A DNA stretch of 58,254 nt from Deltaproteobacteria bacterium (GCA_020845895.1 JADLEX010000086.1:1-58254); one strand, 5' to 3'. Positions 47,880 to 58,060 are shown, numbered from the stretch's first letter. Numbers and translations are program-made. Notes: generated by a model from the letters alone, not told the origin.

Positions 47880-48707
47880 TCACCCCCGCGCGTACACGGC
47901 GAAAACCGCCAGCGCGAGGATGATGCGATACCAGCCGAAGGCCTCGAGCGTGCGCGTGCGCAAAAATCGCATGAACCACGCGACCACCACATAGGCGGTG
48001 ACGAACGACGTGACGCACCCCACGGCGAGGATCGCGGCGTGGCCCGTCCAGTCGATGGCGCCCGCGCGCTTGAGCAGCGTGTAGCCGCTCGCCGCGAACA
48101 TCGTGGGCAGCGCGAGAAAAAACGAATACTCGGCGGCGGCGGAACGCGACAGCCCGAAGAGCCGCCCGCCGATGATGGTCGCCGCGGACCGCGACGTGCC
48201 CGGGATCATCGCGAGGCACTGGAACAGGCCGATCGCGAGCGAGGTGCGCAGCGGGATTTCGTCCACGGGTTTTTCGTCGCCGGGCAGCCCGCGCCGCTCG
48301 ACCGCGATGATGACGATGCCGCCGACGAGCAGCGCCGCCGCCACGACCATGGGCCGGAACAAATACGCCTCGATGGCGTCGTGCGCGAAAAAGCCGATGA
48401 CCGCCGCCGGCAGGAAGGCGACGACGAGGCCGAGCCAAAACCGCCGCGCGCGTTCCTCGTGCACCACGCCGACCGCCTCGGCCCACAGGCGTTTCGCGTA
48501 GAGCGCCACGATGGCGAGGATCGCCGGGAGCTGGATCACGACGTCGAAGGTGTCCTCGAAGACCTTGCGTTTCGCGGGATCGGCATCGAGCCCGACGGGC
48601 AGCCACTCGCGAAACAGGATCAGGTGGCCCGTGGACGAAACGGGGAGAAACTCCGTGACGCCTTCGAGCACGCCGTTCGCGATCGCGCCGAGCCAGGGCA
48701 TGTCCAT
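47880..48707 (-). CDS. uppP: undecaprenyl-diphosphatase
   Basis: Integral membrane enzyme of 275 aa (BacA/UppP) that recycles undecaprenyl diphosphate to the monophosphate carrier for peptidoglycan and O-antigen synthesis; it also gives bacitracin resistance. Key motifs are EGVTEFLPVSSTGHL and IPGTSRSAATI. About eight helices. GGGAG lies 7 bases before the ATG. Full length. Confidence 0.95.
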   Translation of the reverse strand: MDMPWLGAIANGVLEGVTEFLPVSSTGHLILFREWLPVGLDADPAKRKVFEDTFDVVIQLPAILAIVALYAKRLWAEAVGVVHEERARRFWLGLVVAFLPAAVIGFFAHDAIEAYLFRPMVVAAALLVGGIVIIAVERRGLPGDEKPVDEIPLRTSLAIGLFQCLAMIPGTSRSAATIIGGRLFGLSRSAAAEYSFFLALPTMFAASGYTLLKRAGAIDWTGHAAILAVGCVTSFVTAYVVVAWFMRFLRTRTLEAFGWYRIILALAVFAVYARG

Positions 48708-48882
48708 CCGGGCGCTCCCTCGGTGAAAACGGCGCGAACGCTAACACGCGCGCGACGCGGCGAACAAGTCCGGCGACCGCGTCATTGACGGGCGCGGCCC
48801 GATTCCGCTAAGACCGGCGGATTCACCGTTCGGTTCCCTCGCGGATTTTGGGGGCCGTGCGCATTTCGATGGATGGCCGGCC

Positions 48883-50250
48883 ATGCCCAAGTCGCTGCGT
48901 CGTTTTCTCGTTTTCGTATCGCTCGGTCTCGCGTTGCTCTCGCTCGCCGCGCCGGCCTCCGCCCGCATGATTTTGTGGGAGGATTTCCTGAGCGGCGTTC
49001 CCGATACGTGGTCGGTCGTGGACAACCAGGGCGACGGCGTGCTGTGGCGCGTGCGCGGCGACGACTGTTTCGGCGACCTGCTCGGCGACGAGTGGACCAC
49101 GGCCTACGGCAGCTACCTGAGCGTGGACAATTACTATTGCGGCGGCGGCTCGTATCACGACGACACCAATACCGCGTTTATCTCCGACGCGATCGACCTG
49201 ACCGCGTACGAAAATCTCGAACTCACCTTTACGCACGACTTCGTGAACGACGCGAGTTCCTACGGCGAGGTGGACATCTTCGTCGACGGCGGTTCGTTCA
49301 TGAATCTCGGAACCTTTTCGGATTCCACGATCGGCGACGACGTTCTCACCCTCGACGCCTCCGCGCTCGACGGCGAGGACGACGTGCAGGTGCGTTTCCG
49401 CTTCGACTCGATCGGCGCGAGCGACGCGGGCTTCTGGATGCTCGACGACATCCAGCTCGAAGGCGACTGCGTGGAGGACCGCACGCACGACGTGATCGAA
49501 GACGACGGCACGGCGGAGGCGCAGCTCGGCGGAACGACGGGGCAAATCCTCGTCACGTGCCTCACGCCCGAGCACTATCCCAGCTACCTGAGCGAGTTCC
49601 AGGTCTACTTCGCCGACCACGCGATCGGCAGCGACATCGTGACTCCCGTCGTCTATGTCGATCCCGACGGCAACGGTCCGCCCGAGGAGCAGTGGGCGGG
49701 CGGCTCGGCGATCACGGTGACCCCCGGCGCGTGGAAGACGGTGAACACGAACTTGCCGCAAAAGGCGATCACGACCGGGTCGTGGTGCGTGGGCGTCGTG
49801 TATGCGTTCGGCGCGGACGGCGTGCGTGTGGGGGCGGACACCGGCAATACCGACCATCACAGTTGGAAGGGCCAGGGATCGAGCTGGAGCAACGTGGACA
49901 CGGTGCATCAGCCGGAGAACCTGATGATCCGCATCGGTGCGGACTACTGCGCGACGACCACGACGACGACCACCACCACAACCTCGACGACGACGAGCAC
50001 CACCACGACGACCATCCCCGGCGATGACGACACGGATGACGACTCCGACGACGACACCGACGACGATTCGGATGACGATTCGGACGATGACGCGAGCGAC
50101 GACGACGTCGATGACGACATCTCGGATGACGACACGGACACCGGCCCGACGGACGACGACGATCCCACCGATGACGACGGGGACGATCCCGATCCGGATG
50201 CCGTTTCGACCGGCGGCGGCGACGGCAAGTCCAACAGCGGCGGTTGCTGA
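48883..50250 (+). CDS. secreted protein with Thr run, Asp run and C-terminal Cys (second paralogue)
   Basis: Function unknown; 455 aa. Sec signal peptide ending PASA, no lipobox. Residues about 28-200 are a beta-sandwich of the MAM/concanavalin-like sort (DFLSGVPDTWSVVDNQGDG, GFWMLDDIQLEG). Residues about 205-350 are homologous to the domain in the 12170-13315 protein: TCLTPEHYPSYL, VVYVDPDGNGPPE, TTGSWCVGV. Then DYC, a Thr run, about 60 residues of Asp runs, and a Gly/Ser tail ending SGGC. The same tail order in two proteins suggests a sorting or anchoring signal. The gene is divergent from uppP and ends shortly before tRNA-Pro. Confidence 0.75.
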   Translation: MPKSLRRFLVFVSLGLALLSLAAPASARMILWEDFLSGVPDTWSVVDNQGDGVLWRVRGDDCFGDLLGDEWTTAYGSYLSVDNYYCGGGSYHDDTNTAFISDAIDLTAYENLELTFTHDFVNDASSYGEVDIFVDGGSFMNLGTFSDSTIGDDVLTLDASALDGEDDVQVRFRFDSIGASDAGFWMLDDIQLEGDCVEDRTHDVIEDDGTAEAQLGGTTGQILVTCLTPEHYPSYLSEFQVYFADHAIGSDIVTPVVYVDPDGNGPPEEQWAGGSAITVTPGAWKTVNTNLPQKAITTGSWCVGVVYAFGADGVRVGADTGNTDHHSWKGQGSSWSNVDTVHQPENLMIRIGADYCATTTTTTTTTTSTTTSTTTTTIPGDDDTDDDSDDDTDDDSDDDSDDDASDDDVDDDISDDDTDTGPTDDDDPTDDDGDDPDPDAVSTGGGDGKSNSGGC

Positions 50251-50321
50251 ACGCGCACGCGCCCGGCTTGCCGCCGTGCGGTGCTTCGTGGCAAGGTGCG
50301 CGCGGTCAAGTAAACACGTAT

Positions 50322-50395
50322 CGGGGCGTAGCGCAGTCTGGTAGCGCACCGGCTTTGGGAGCCGGTCGTCGGGGGTTCAAATCCCTCCGCCCCGA
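50322..50395 (+). tRNA. tRNA-Pro (anticodon TGG)
   Basis: A 74-base cloverleaf: acceptor CGGGGCG with CGCCCCG, anticodon stem CCGGC/GCCGG around loop TTTGGGA, anticodon TGG at 50356-50358, T loop TTCAAAT. Discriminator A; CCA is not encoded. Confidence 0.97.
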
Positions 50396-50421
50396 CGTTT
50401 CCTTTCGACGCGGATTGACGA

Positions 50422-51258
50422 ATGGCGCTCGGCATTTCCACGCATTCGTTCGCGCTGTGGCCGCTTTGCGGTCGCCACTTCGAACTTGTCCGCGACGCGG
50501 GGTTCACGGGTGTCGAGGTGTGGGCGATGGCGCCCCACGTCGAGATCGAGATCGCGGGTGCCGTCGCTTACTGGATGGATGCCGCGCGGCGCGCGGGGCT
50601 CGACATCCTCTCGGTGCACCTGCCGTTCTACCGGCGCTACGGCGCGCCGGATTTTCGCTACCTCAACCTCGGCGACACCGACCGCGACGCCGCGAAAGAG
50701 GCGTCGAACCTCGCGATGCGCTGCCTCGCGCAGGCGGGACACTGCGGCGCGAAGATCGCGGTGCTGCACGGGATCGGCAACTGCGCGGGCGACGAGGACG
50801 AGAAGATCCGCCTGTTCATCGAGGATCTCGAACCCATCGTCGACATGGCGGCGCGCTGCGGCGTGACGATCGCGCTCGAAAACATCATGACGCCGATGTC
50901 CACGGCCATCGACCTCGCGCGCATCGTCGATCGCTTCGCGACGCCGCACCTGAAGGCGTGCCTCGACGTCGGCCACGCCAACGTGAACGAGCATGTCTTC
51001 GGCGCGGTCACGCGTCTCGGCGAGCGCATCGTGTCCGTCCACGTGCACGACAACCACGGCGAATCGGACGAGCACCTGCTGCCGGGCGACGGCACGATCG
51101 ACTGGGAAACCACCGTGGACGCGCTGCGCCGTTACGGCGATCCCAACCTTATCCTCGAAACGCGCTGGCCGATGGCCGGCGACGAGATCGACGAGGGTGT
51201 CTTTCGCACGCACCTCGCCGCCGCCCGCGAACGCATGCGGGTCGTTTTCGGGGGGTGA
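50422..51258 (+). CDS. sugar phosphate isomerase/epimerase-like TIM-barrel protein
   Basis: Xylose-isomerase-like / AP-endonuclease-2-like TIM barrel of 278 aa. Metal-site residues visible are Glu in IALENI, Asp and His in CLDVGHAN, and His/Asp in VHVHDNHGESDEHLLPGDG, which together fit divalent-metal isomerases or endonuclease IV relatives. Glu in LILETRW would complete the site. The substrate is unknown. It starts 27 bases after the tRNA. A REP-like palindrome follows it. Confidence 0.82.
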   Translation: MALGISTHSFALWPLCGRHFELVRDAGFTGVEVWAMAPHVEIEIAGAVAYWMDAARRAGLDILSVHLPFYRRYGAPDFRYLNLGDTDRDAAKEASNLAMRCLAQAGHCGAKIAVLHGIGNCAGDEDEKIRLFIEDLEPIVDMAARCGVTIALENIMTPMSTAIDLARIVDRFATPHLKACLDVGHANVNEHVFGAVTRLGERIVSVHVHDNHGESDEHLLPGDGTIDWETTVDALRRYGDPNLILETRWPMAGDEIDEGVFRTHLAAARERMRVVFGG

Positions 51259-51263
51259 AAGTC

Positions 51264-51332
51264 CCCTCACCCCGGCTCGCAGTGCTCGCCTCGCCTCTCC
51301 CGTCATGACGGGATAGGGGCCGGGGGTGAGGG
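51264..51332. repeat. REP-like palindromic element, copy 2
   Basis: Same arms and same 18-base core (51295-51312) as the element at 42505-42581, shorter by 8 bases. It follows the isomerase stop codon. Confidence 0.75.
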
Positions 51333-51423
51333 TCGCCGGCTCGGGCGTGAGGGCGGGGCGTAGTGGCCGTTGAAGGGGCGGCACCCATTTGCTAACGTGC
51401 CGCCGTCTTCCCTGGGCAACGTG

Positions 51424-52359
51424 ATGCGCATCTCCATCGTCATTCCCGTCTACGGCGGGGCCGGCACCGTGGGCGGCTTGTGCGAAGCGCTCCTGCGCGA
51501 ATTCGCCGGACGCGAGACGCAGATCGTGCTCGTCAACGACGACAGCCCCGACAACGCCGACGAGGTCTGCCGCGCGCTCGTGACCGCGCATCCCGACGCG
51601 ATCGTCTATGCGCGCCTGTCGCGCAACTTCGGGGAGCACAACGCGGTGATGGCCGGGCTTCGTCTCGCGGACGGCGACTTCGTGCTCATCATGGACGACG
51701 ACTTCCAGAACCCGCCGTCGCAGGCCGCCGCGCTCGCGGACTTCGCCGCCGCGAGTGAATTCGATGTCGTGTACACGCGCTACGAACGCAAGGCCCACAG
51801 CGCGTGGCGCAATCTGGGGAGCCGCTTCAACGACCTCACGGCGTCGTGGCTGCTGCAAAAGCCGCGCGGGCTCTACCTCTCCAGTTTCAAGTGCCTCAAT
51901 CGATTTCTTGTGGACGAGATCACGCGCTACGACGGCCCGTATCCCTACATCGATGGCCTCGTCCTGCGCACCACGCGGCGCATCGGCGTGCTCACGGTGC
52001 GCCACGATCCGCGCGACGCGGGCGAATCGACGTACAGCCTGCGCAAGCTCGTGCGCTTGTGGCTCAACATGTTCGTGAATTTTTCGGTGATGCCGCTGCG
52101 CCTGAGCACGCTCGCGGGATTCGTCGCCATCGTCGTCGGCACCCTGCTCGGCGCGAGTGTCGTGATCGAAAAGCTGCTGCGCCCCGACACGCCGATGGGC
52201 TACGCGTCGATCATGACGACGCTGCTCGTCTTCTCGGGCATGAGCCTGTTCATGCTCGGCGTCACCGGCGAGTACGTGGGGCGGCTCTTCCTCACGTCGA
52301 ACCGCACGCCGCAGTACGTGATCCGCGACGTGATGCGCAGGGACCGGGACGGCCCGTGA
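51424..52359 (+). CDS. family 2 glycosyltransferase with membrane helices
   Basis: GT2 (DPM1/ArnC-like) enzyme of 311 aa. GT-A domain with VIPVYGG, VLVNDDSPDN and the DDD in LIMDDDFQNPP for nucleotide-sugar/metal binding; two membrane helices at about 225-250 and 260-285. It probably moves a sugar from a nucleotide donor to a polyprenyl phosphate. The ATG at 51424 is adjacent to a GTG. The next gene starts inside its stop (GTGA), so the three genes from here form an operon for glycan or lipid-sugar building. Confidence 0.9.
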   Translation: MRISIVIPVYGGAGTVGGLCEALLREFAGRETQIVLVNDDSPDNADEVCRALVTAHPDAIVYARLSRNFGEHNAVMAGLRLADGDFVLIMDDDFQNPPSQAAALADFAAASEFDVVYTRYERKAHSAWRNLGSRFNDLTASWLLQKPRGLYLSSFKCLNRFLVDEITRYDGPYPYIDGLVLRTTRRIGVLTVRHDPRDAGESTYSLRKLVRLWLNMFVNFSVMPLRLSTLAGFVAIVVGTLLGASVVIEKLLRPDTPMGYASIMTTLLVFSGMSLFMLGVTGEYVGRLFLTSNRTPQYVIRDVMRRDRDGP

Positions 52360-53108
52360 ACCCGCGCGAATACGCCGTCATGTACGAGGCCGAGGAGCGG
52401 TTCTGGTGGTACGTCGGCATGCGCCGCGTCTGGCTCGGCCTCTTCGAGCGTCTGCCGCGCCCGCCGCGCGATCTCGACATCCTCGACGCGGGATGCGGCA
52501 CCGGCATCAACCTGACGTGGCTCGATCGCTTCGGCCGCGTCACCGGCCTCGACATCTCGGAAGACGCGCTGCGCTTTTGCGCCATGCGGCGCGGATCGGA
52601 TGAACGGCTCATCGCCGGATCGATCACTGCGCTGCCCTTCGCCGACGCGTCGTTTGATCGGGTCACGGCGTTCGACAGCGTATGCCAGGTGGACGACGAC
52701 CGCGCCGCGCTCGCCGAAATCCATCGCGTGCTGCACCCCGGCGGCTTCGTCTTTCTGAACCTGCCCGCGTTCGAAGGACTTCGCAGCGAGCACGACGCCG
52801 CGGTGCACCTGCGTCGGCGCTACACGCGAACGGAGCTTCGCGCGAAGCTGATCGAGGCGGGCTTTGCGCGGCCCGTCGTCACCTACGCCAACACGGTGCT
52901 CTTCCCCGCCGCCGCCGCCGTGCGTTTCGCGCGACGCGGCCACGCGCACGATCCCGCGAGCGCGCGGTCGGACCTGCGCCCTCTCCCTGCGATGCTCAAC
53001 GCGGCACTCACGGCGGTTCTGTCCGTCGAGGCTCTGCTGCTGCGGTCGATGTCGTTTCCCTTCGGCCTGTCGCTCGTGGCGTACGCGGCGAAGGCGGACG
53101 CGGCGTGA
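52356..53108 (+). CDS. class I SAM-dependent methyltransferase
   Basis: Methyltransferase of 250 aa. SAM motif I is ILDAGCGTGIN; later motifs are VTGLDISEDAL, GSITALPFADASFDRV and LHPGGFVFLNLPA. The N-terminal EAEERFWWYVGMRRV is typical of methyltransferases found in glycan gene clusters. Start GTG at 52356 overlaps the glycosyltransferase stop; its own stop overlaps the next gene start. The substrate is probably a sugar or lipid-linked sugar. Confidence 0.88.
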   Translation: MNPREYAVMYEAEERFWWYVGMRRVWLGLFERLPRPPRDLDILDAGCGTGINLTWLDRFGRVTGLDISEDALRFCAMRRGSDERLIAGSITALPFADASFDRVTAFDSVCQVDDDRAALAEIHRVLHPGGFVFLNLPAFEGLRSEHDAAVHLRRRYTRTELRAKLIEAGFARPVVTYANTVLFPAAAAVRFARRGHAHDPASARSDLRPLPAMLNAALTAVLSVEALLLRSMSFPFGLSLVAYAAKADAA

Positions 53109-54964
53109 CGGCGACGGTCGGCGACGCACGGCACTGGCGCCGCCTCGCCGCGTGGGCGCTCGCGCAAATCGCCCTCTCGGGCTTGCGTCGCGGGGCGGTG
53201 AACCACGTCTTCGTGCGCGACAGCATGGCGCAACTGCCGCGCGTGCCGATCCCCGAGTCGTGGTCGCCCGTGCTGCTCGCTGTGAGCGCCGCGTGGTGGA
53301 TCGTGCTCGTCGCCCTCGTGTGGATCGACCGCGCGCGCTGGCGCGATCAACTGCGCGCCGCACTCACACGCGACGCGCGTGGCGGCGTCGGCGCGGCCTC
53401 GCCCACGGATCGCATCGCGCTTTTCGCGTCGCTCGCGTCGTTCGTCGCGCTGGCGGCGCATTTCGGCGCTCATCGTTTTCGCATCAATTGGGACTGCGCA
53501 TACCTGCTTGAAGCCGGGCGCGTGCTCGCGGAGGGCGGCGTGCTCTATCGCGACTTCGTCGATCCCAATCCGCCGCTCATTATGCTGCTCATGTCGATCC
53601 CGGCGCGCATCGCGGCTGCGTCCGGCATCCACCTGTTCACGGCGTTCCATTTCCTCGTGCTCGCGTGCGCGCTCGCGTCGTTCTTGACGATACGACACCT
53701 GCTCGCGCGTGCACCGGAGCCGCTGGCCTCACGCCGCGATTGGGTGCTGCTGCCCTTCGCGCTCTTCCAGCTCGGCCTCGCGTACTGGAACGAGTTCGGC
53801 CAGCGCGAGCACCTGTTCGTCATCGCGGCCATGCCGTTTTTCGTCGCGCGGGCGCTGCGTTGGGAGGGCGAAGCATTTCGCGCGCGTTACGTCGCCCTCG
53901 CCCTCGTCGCGGGCCTCGGCGCGTGCATCAAGCCGCATTTCTTCCTCGTGCCGCTTGTCATGGAGGCCGCGCTCGCCCTGGTGCACCGCCGATTCCGCAC
54001 ACTTTTTTCGCCGGAAATGTGGACCTTCGCCGCCGTGCCGCTCGCCTACCTCGCGTGGATGTGGCTGGGGTCCGAGCCCGTGCGAACGGAGTATTTCGGG
54101 CGCTGGCTGCCGTTTTTCGCGTCCACGTATTACGGCATGAACACCGACCTGCCGCGCGCGTGGAAGATCGCACCCAATCTCGTCGTGCCGGCCGCGTTCG
54201 CGCTGATGGTCGCGCGGCGCGCGCCGGGCGCCTCGGCCCGATTCGCGATCGGCTGGTTCGGCGCGGCGACGGGAGCGCTAGCCGTGTTCGTCGCGCAGGA
54301 AAACGGATTTTGCTACCACATCATCCCTTTCGCCGCGACGTGGATGATGTTGCTGGGCGCCCTGCTCGCGACGGTCCGGTTCCGCTGGTCCGGCGTGCGT
54401 GCCGTGTCGCCCGCGATGGTCGGCCTGCTCGCCGCGACGGGCATCATTCTCTGGCCGTTATGGCCCGGCGCGTGGCCCGACCGTGGCACGTTCGCCTACG
54501 CCCGCGAGCGCGCCGAGGTGATCGAGAAATGGTCGCGTCCCGGCGAGTCCGTGCTCATTCTCTCGCCGTCGCTGCTCTACGCGTTCCCGATGGCGCGGGC
54601 GATGGACCGCCGCCCCGCGACGCGCTTCGGGTGCCTGTTCATGCTCGGCGGGCTCTACGGCGACGTGCGCGGCGAGCCCGGCGCGCCGTTTCCCTATCGG
54701 ACATTCGATGCCGCGACGGATTTCGAGCGTGCGTTCCTGCGCGACCTCGCGTCCGACATCCGCCGCGACCGGCCCCGAGTGGTGATGATCGAGCACGGCT
54801 CCTGGTGCCACGGCTGCCCGAAGGGGTTCGACGTGTTCGACTACCTCAGCGCGAATGGCTTCGTCGCGGGCGCGATGGCGGAGTATCGCTTCCTGGGGCG
54901 CATCCCCGAGTTCGCCGTGCTGGTGCGCGCGGACGTGCTGACGCGCGGGGCGAACGCGCCATGA
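53105..54964 (+). CDS. integral membrane glycosyltransferase (GT-C like)
   Basis: Polytopic membrane protein of 619 aa with about ten helices. After the first helix pair, an extracytoplasmic loop has FRINWDCAYLLEAGRVLAEG and YRDFVDPNPPL, the Asp-rich loop layout of GT39/ArnT-like GT-C enzymes; the C-terminal 120 residues are soluble (ESVLILSPSLLYAFP). It would use a polyprenyl-phosphate sugar, such as the product of the GT2 enzyme two genes upstream. GTG start overlaps the methyltransferase stop (GTGA). Confidence 0.8.
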   Translation: MTATVGDARHWRRLAAWALAQIALSGLRRGAVNHVFVRDSMAQLPRVPIPESWSPVLLAVSAAWWIVLVALVWIDRARWRDQLRAALTRDARGGVGAASPTDRIALFASLASFVALAAHFGAHRFRINWDCAYLLEAGRVLAEGGVLYRDFVDPNPPLIMLLMSIPARIAAASGIHLFTAFHFLVLACALASFLTIRHLLARAPEPLASRRDWVLLPFALFQLGLAYWNEFGQREHLFVIAAMPFFVARALRWEGEAFRARYVALALVAGLGACIKPHFFLVPLVMEAALALVHRRFRTLFSPEMWTFAAVPLAYLAWMWLGSEPVRTEYFGRWLPFFASTYYGMNTDLPRAWKIAPNLVVPAAFALMVARRAPGASARFAIGWFGAATGALAVFVAQENGFCYHIIPFAATWMMLLGALLATVRFRWSGVRAVSPAMVGLLAATGIILWPLWPGAWPDRGTFAYARERAEVIEKWSRPGESVLILSPSLLYAFPMARAMDRRPATRFGCLFMLGGLYGDVRGEPGAPFPYRTFDAATDFERAFLRDLASDIRRDRPRVVMIEHGSWCHGCPKGFDVFDYLSANGFVAGAMAEYRFLGRIPEFAVLVRADVLTRGANAP

Positions 54965-54980
54965 TGTCCGCGCACGGCGA

Positions 54981-56033
54981 TCAGCGCCCTTCGCGTTTCG
55001 CAAACAGCGCCCCGATCGTCTCTTCATTCGGCGGCGATGCCACGCCCACCTCGGTGAAGATCGCGGTGATGAGGCGCGCCGGGGTGACGTCGAACGCGGG
55101 ATTGCGCACGGCGATGCCCTCGGGCGCGATCGACACCTTGCCGCCGAGCGTCGTCACCTCGCTCGCCGGGCGCTCCTCGATGCGGATGTGCGTTCCGTCG
55201 GGAATCGCCCGATCGATCGTGGACAGCGGTGCGGCGACGTAGAAGGGGATTCCGTGCTCGCGCGCGAGCACGGCGACGGTGTAGGTGCCGATCTTGTTGG
55301 CCGTGTCGCCGTTTCGCGCGATGCGATCCGCGCCCACGACCACGAGGTCGATCTCGCCGCGCGACATGAGCGCGCCGGCCATGTTGTCGCAGATGAGCGT
55401 CACGTCGATGCCGTCCGCCGCGAGTTCGTACGCGGTGAGCCGAGCGCCCTGCAACCACGGGCGCGTTTCGTCGGCGAGCACGCTCACGCGCTTGCCGGCG
55501 TCCACCGCCGCGCGGATCACGCCGAGCGCCGTGCCGTAGCCGCCGGTGGCGAGCGCCCCGGCGTTGCAGTGCGTGAGAATGCGCGCGCCGTCGGGCACAT
55601 ACACCGCGCCATGGCGGCCCATCGCGCGGCACGAAGCCACGTCGTCGTCGTGAATGCGTTTCGCGAGAGTGAGCAATTCGGCGCGCACGGCGGCGATGCC
55701 GCGCGGCGCGGCGGCGTCGAAGCCGCGTTTCATCTCGCCGATCGCCCAGAAGAGGTTGACGGCGGTGGGCCTTGTCGCACCGAGGAACTTCGCCTTTTCG
55801 TCGAAGAATGCGCGGGCGGCAGTGAGGTCGTCCGGCCCCTGGATCGCCGCGAGGGCGAGGCCGTAGGCCGCGGCGATGCCGATGGCGGGCGCGCCGCGGA
55901 TCGCCATGTCGCGGATCGCCTCGGCGACGTCTTCCGGCGTCTCGCAACGCACGTCGCGCACCACGTGCGGCAGCACGCGCTGGTCGATCATCAGCACGGC
56001 GCCGTCCTTCCACTCGATCGTCCGCACGGTCAT
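54981..56033 (-). CDS. mtnA: S-methyl-5-thioribose-1-phosphate isomerase
   Basis: Methionine-salvage enzyme of 350 aa converting methylthioribose 1-phosphate to methylthioribulose 1-phosphate. Family marks: [13 protein letters not shown], catalytic Cys in [11 protein letters not shown], and catalytic Asp in [25 protein letters not shown] lies 5 bases before the ATG at 56033. No other salvage gene is adjacent. It converges on the membrane glycosyltransferase. Confidence 0.95.
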   Translation of the reverse strand: MTVRTIEWKDGAVLMIDQRVLPHVVRDVRCETPEDVAEAIRDMAIRGAPAIGIAAAYGLALAAIQGPDDLTAARAFFDEKAKFLGATRPTAVNLFWAIGEMKRGFDAAAPRGIAAVRAELLTLAKRIHDDDVASCRAMGRHGAVYVPDGARILTHCNAGALATGGYGTALGVIRAAVDAGKRVSVLADETRPWLQGARLTAYELAADGIDVTLICDNMAGALMSRGEIDLVVVGADRIARNGDTANKIGTYTVAVLAREHGIPFYVAAPLSTIDRAIPDGTHIRIEERPASEVTTLGGKVSIAPEGIAVRNPAFDVTPARLITAIFTEVGVASPPNEETIGALFAKREGR

Positions 56034-56222
56034 GTCGCCTCCAGGAAGTGCGCGATTTTTATCAGCAAACGCGCTCACCCGGCCAGTGCCGTCCGATTGT
56101 TACGAAATTTTCCTCAAGTTCAACGTCGAATGCGGCGATACGTGGCGCAACGACGCGATGTGAAGTGCGACAGGTTAAACGGGAGTTCACTGTTTTATCC
56201 GATCGATCGTTACGCTAATATA

Positions 56223-56245
56223 CCACGCGACGATTCGCCGCGTGG
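56223..56245 (+). promoter_or_regulatory. 5' leader hairpin of the 56287 lipoprotein gene
   Basis: CCACGCG and CGCGTGG form a 7-bp stem, 2 bases after a -10-like TAATAT (56216-56221) with only a weak -35. It could stabilise the message or be an operator. Confidence 0.4.
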
Positions 56246-56286
56246 CGGATTCGTTTGTCTAACCAAAAAACCCAAGGAGAGAGACG

Positions 56287-58020
56287 ATGCACAAATGGCC
56301 CGGATGGATGTTGATTTCGCTTTCCCTCATGGTGTTCGCGACCGGCTGCGGCTGCGGCGACGACGATGACGACGACGACAGCGCGCCGTCGGACGACGAC
56401 ACGACCGACGACGACACGACCGACGATGATTCGACCGACGACGACACCACGGACGATGACACGACCGATGACGACACGACGGATGACGACACGACCGACG
56501 ACGATACCGACGTCGAGTACGATTCGCTCGAATGCGATCTGCCCGACCCCGCGTCGCTCGGCAGCGGCAACCTGATCGGCGGCGGATCGCCCACCGGCAC
56601 GATCGACGTGTACGTCTTCGACGGCGAAACCTGCGATCCGATCGAGAACGCCGAGGTTGCCCACGGCGGCGCAACCTACACCACCGACGTCGACGGCTAC
56701 GCCGAAGTTCTGCTGACCGACGCGGCCGAGCTCGTGACCGCTTGGGAAGACAACCACTGGGCGTGGAGCTATACCGCCGACGCGTCGGTGATGTACTTCC
56801 GCCTGCGTCCGGACGAGTACGCGGGAACGTATTCCGACTCCGACCTCGCGGACTTCACGCAGGACGGCACGCCGCTCAGCCTGGCCGCGACCACGCTCGG
56901 CAACCTCTTCTCGTCGCCGATCTATCTGGGCGCGGCGCTGCCCGGCATCTCGCTCGAGACGCTCTTCGGCGCCGACTACGACAACTTCTTCACGCAGGGC
57001 GCTTTCGACCTGACGCTCAACACCGGCTCCCCCGAGGTGACCGAAGTTCCGCTGAACGTCTACCTGCCCGGCATCGACATCACCGTGCTCACGTACGGCG
57101 TCGAAGGCGAAAATCCCCAATACGCCGTCCCGGTGAACAGCGCCGCCGCCACCAGCCCCGTCGAGGGCTTCGTGGCCGCGGTCGATGTCGCCGCGGCGAT
57201 TCCCAACCTGGCGACGCTCACCTCCGTGATCACGTGCGTCGTCGCGAATCCCGACGACATCCTGGGGTGCGTCTCCAGCCTGATCGAGCCGATCCTGAAC
57301 GAGGGCCTGACGATCCAGTACGCGGGCGCGGACCCGGGCTGGGACGGCGCCGGCGCGCCGGATATCGAGGTCGCCGACGGGTCGGCCAAGGGTTCCTTCG
57401 ACGTGGCGATCGCGAATCCCGACGCGTCGTACGACTACCTCGCCATCGCGGGCGCGCTCATTCCCAACCGCGCGATCCTGCCGACGGCGCTCGGTCTCGC
57501 CGACGGAAACGGTGACCTCACCCTCGACACGATCGCGATCCCAGACGCCGACTACGGCGTGCTGGTCGGACAGACCGACCTGCTCGTCTCCGGCCTGACC
57601 TCGATGAACTTCTCGTTCGCGATTCGCTGGGCCGAGAGCCTGTCCGACTGGTCGACCGGAGTCGATCTCGATGCCGACACCGACTTCCTGCCGAACTTCG
57701 ACGCGGGCAACACCAGCTACGACGACGTGACCGGCGAGCTGTCGTGGGCGCTCGAAGCCGGCGACGCGCCGGATGTCTACCAGATCGTGTACGTCCCCGA
57801 AGGCCAGAAGGTCGTCTTCGCGCAGGTGCCCGGCACAGCCACCTCGTGGGAGCCGCCGGTCACCGAGATGGGCATCGTCCCCGGTGAGGGCGACATCGTC
57901 GTGATCTTCGGCATCGACCTGCCCGACGACGTGGATGTGGATGCCTACAACCCGCTCGCGGTTCCGGCTCTGAAGAGCAGCGCCGTGAATCTGTGGACGA
58001 ACCTCGTACTCTCGCTCTGA
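56287..58020 (+). CDS. lipoprotein of unknown function with Asp/Thr-repeat linker
   Basis: Exported lipoprotein of 577 aa with no recognised catalytic domain. Signal peptide with lipobox ATGC, then CGDDDDDDD and about ten DDDTT units to residue about 75. Residues about 90-170 look like a carboxypeptidase-regulatory-type beta-sandwich (GTIDVYVFDGETCDPIENAEV, TTDVDGYAEVLL); the rest is beta-rich, with a region (about 230-350) rich in Ala, Val and Ile. AAGGAG lies 8 bases before the ATG. A terminator follows, next to an intron start. Confidence 0.8.
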   Translation: MHKWPGWMLISLSLMVFATGCGCGDDDDDDDSAPSDDDTTDDDTTDDDSTDDDTTDDDTTDDDTTDDDTTDDDTDVEYDSLECDLPDPASLGSGNLIGGGSPTGTIDVYVFDGETCDPIENAEVAHGGATYTTDVDGYAEVLLTDAAELVTAWEDNHWAWSYTADASVMYFRLRPDEYAGTYSDSDLADFTQDGTPLSLAATTLGNLFSSPIYLGAALPGISLETLFGADYDNFFTQGAFDLTLNTGSPEVTEVPLNVYLPGIDITVLTYGVEGENPQYAVPVNSAAATSPVEGFVAAVDVAAAIPNLATLTSVITCVVANPDDILGCVSSLIEPILNEGLTIQYAGADPGWDGAGAPDIEVADGSAKGSFDVAIANPDASYDYLAIAGALIPNRAILPTALGLADGNGDLTLDTIAIPDADYGVLVGQTDLLVSGLTSMNFSFAIRWAESLSDWSTGVDLDADTDFLPNFDAGNTSYDDVTGELSWALEAGDAPDVYQIVYVPEGQKVVFAQVPGTATSWEPPVTEMGIVPGEGDIVVIFGIDLPDDVDVDAYNPLAVPALKSSAVNLWTNLVLSL

Positions 58021-58060
58021 TCCCCCGCGCCGCCGCGGCGCGACCCATCGCTGAAGTGCA

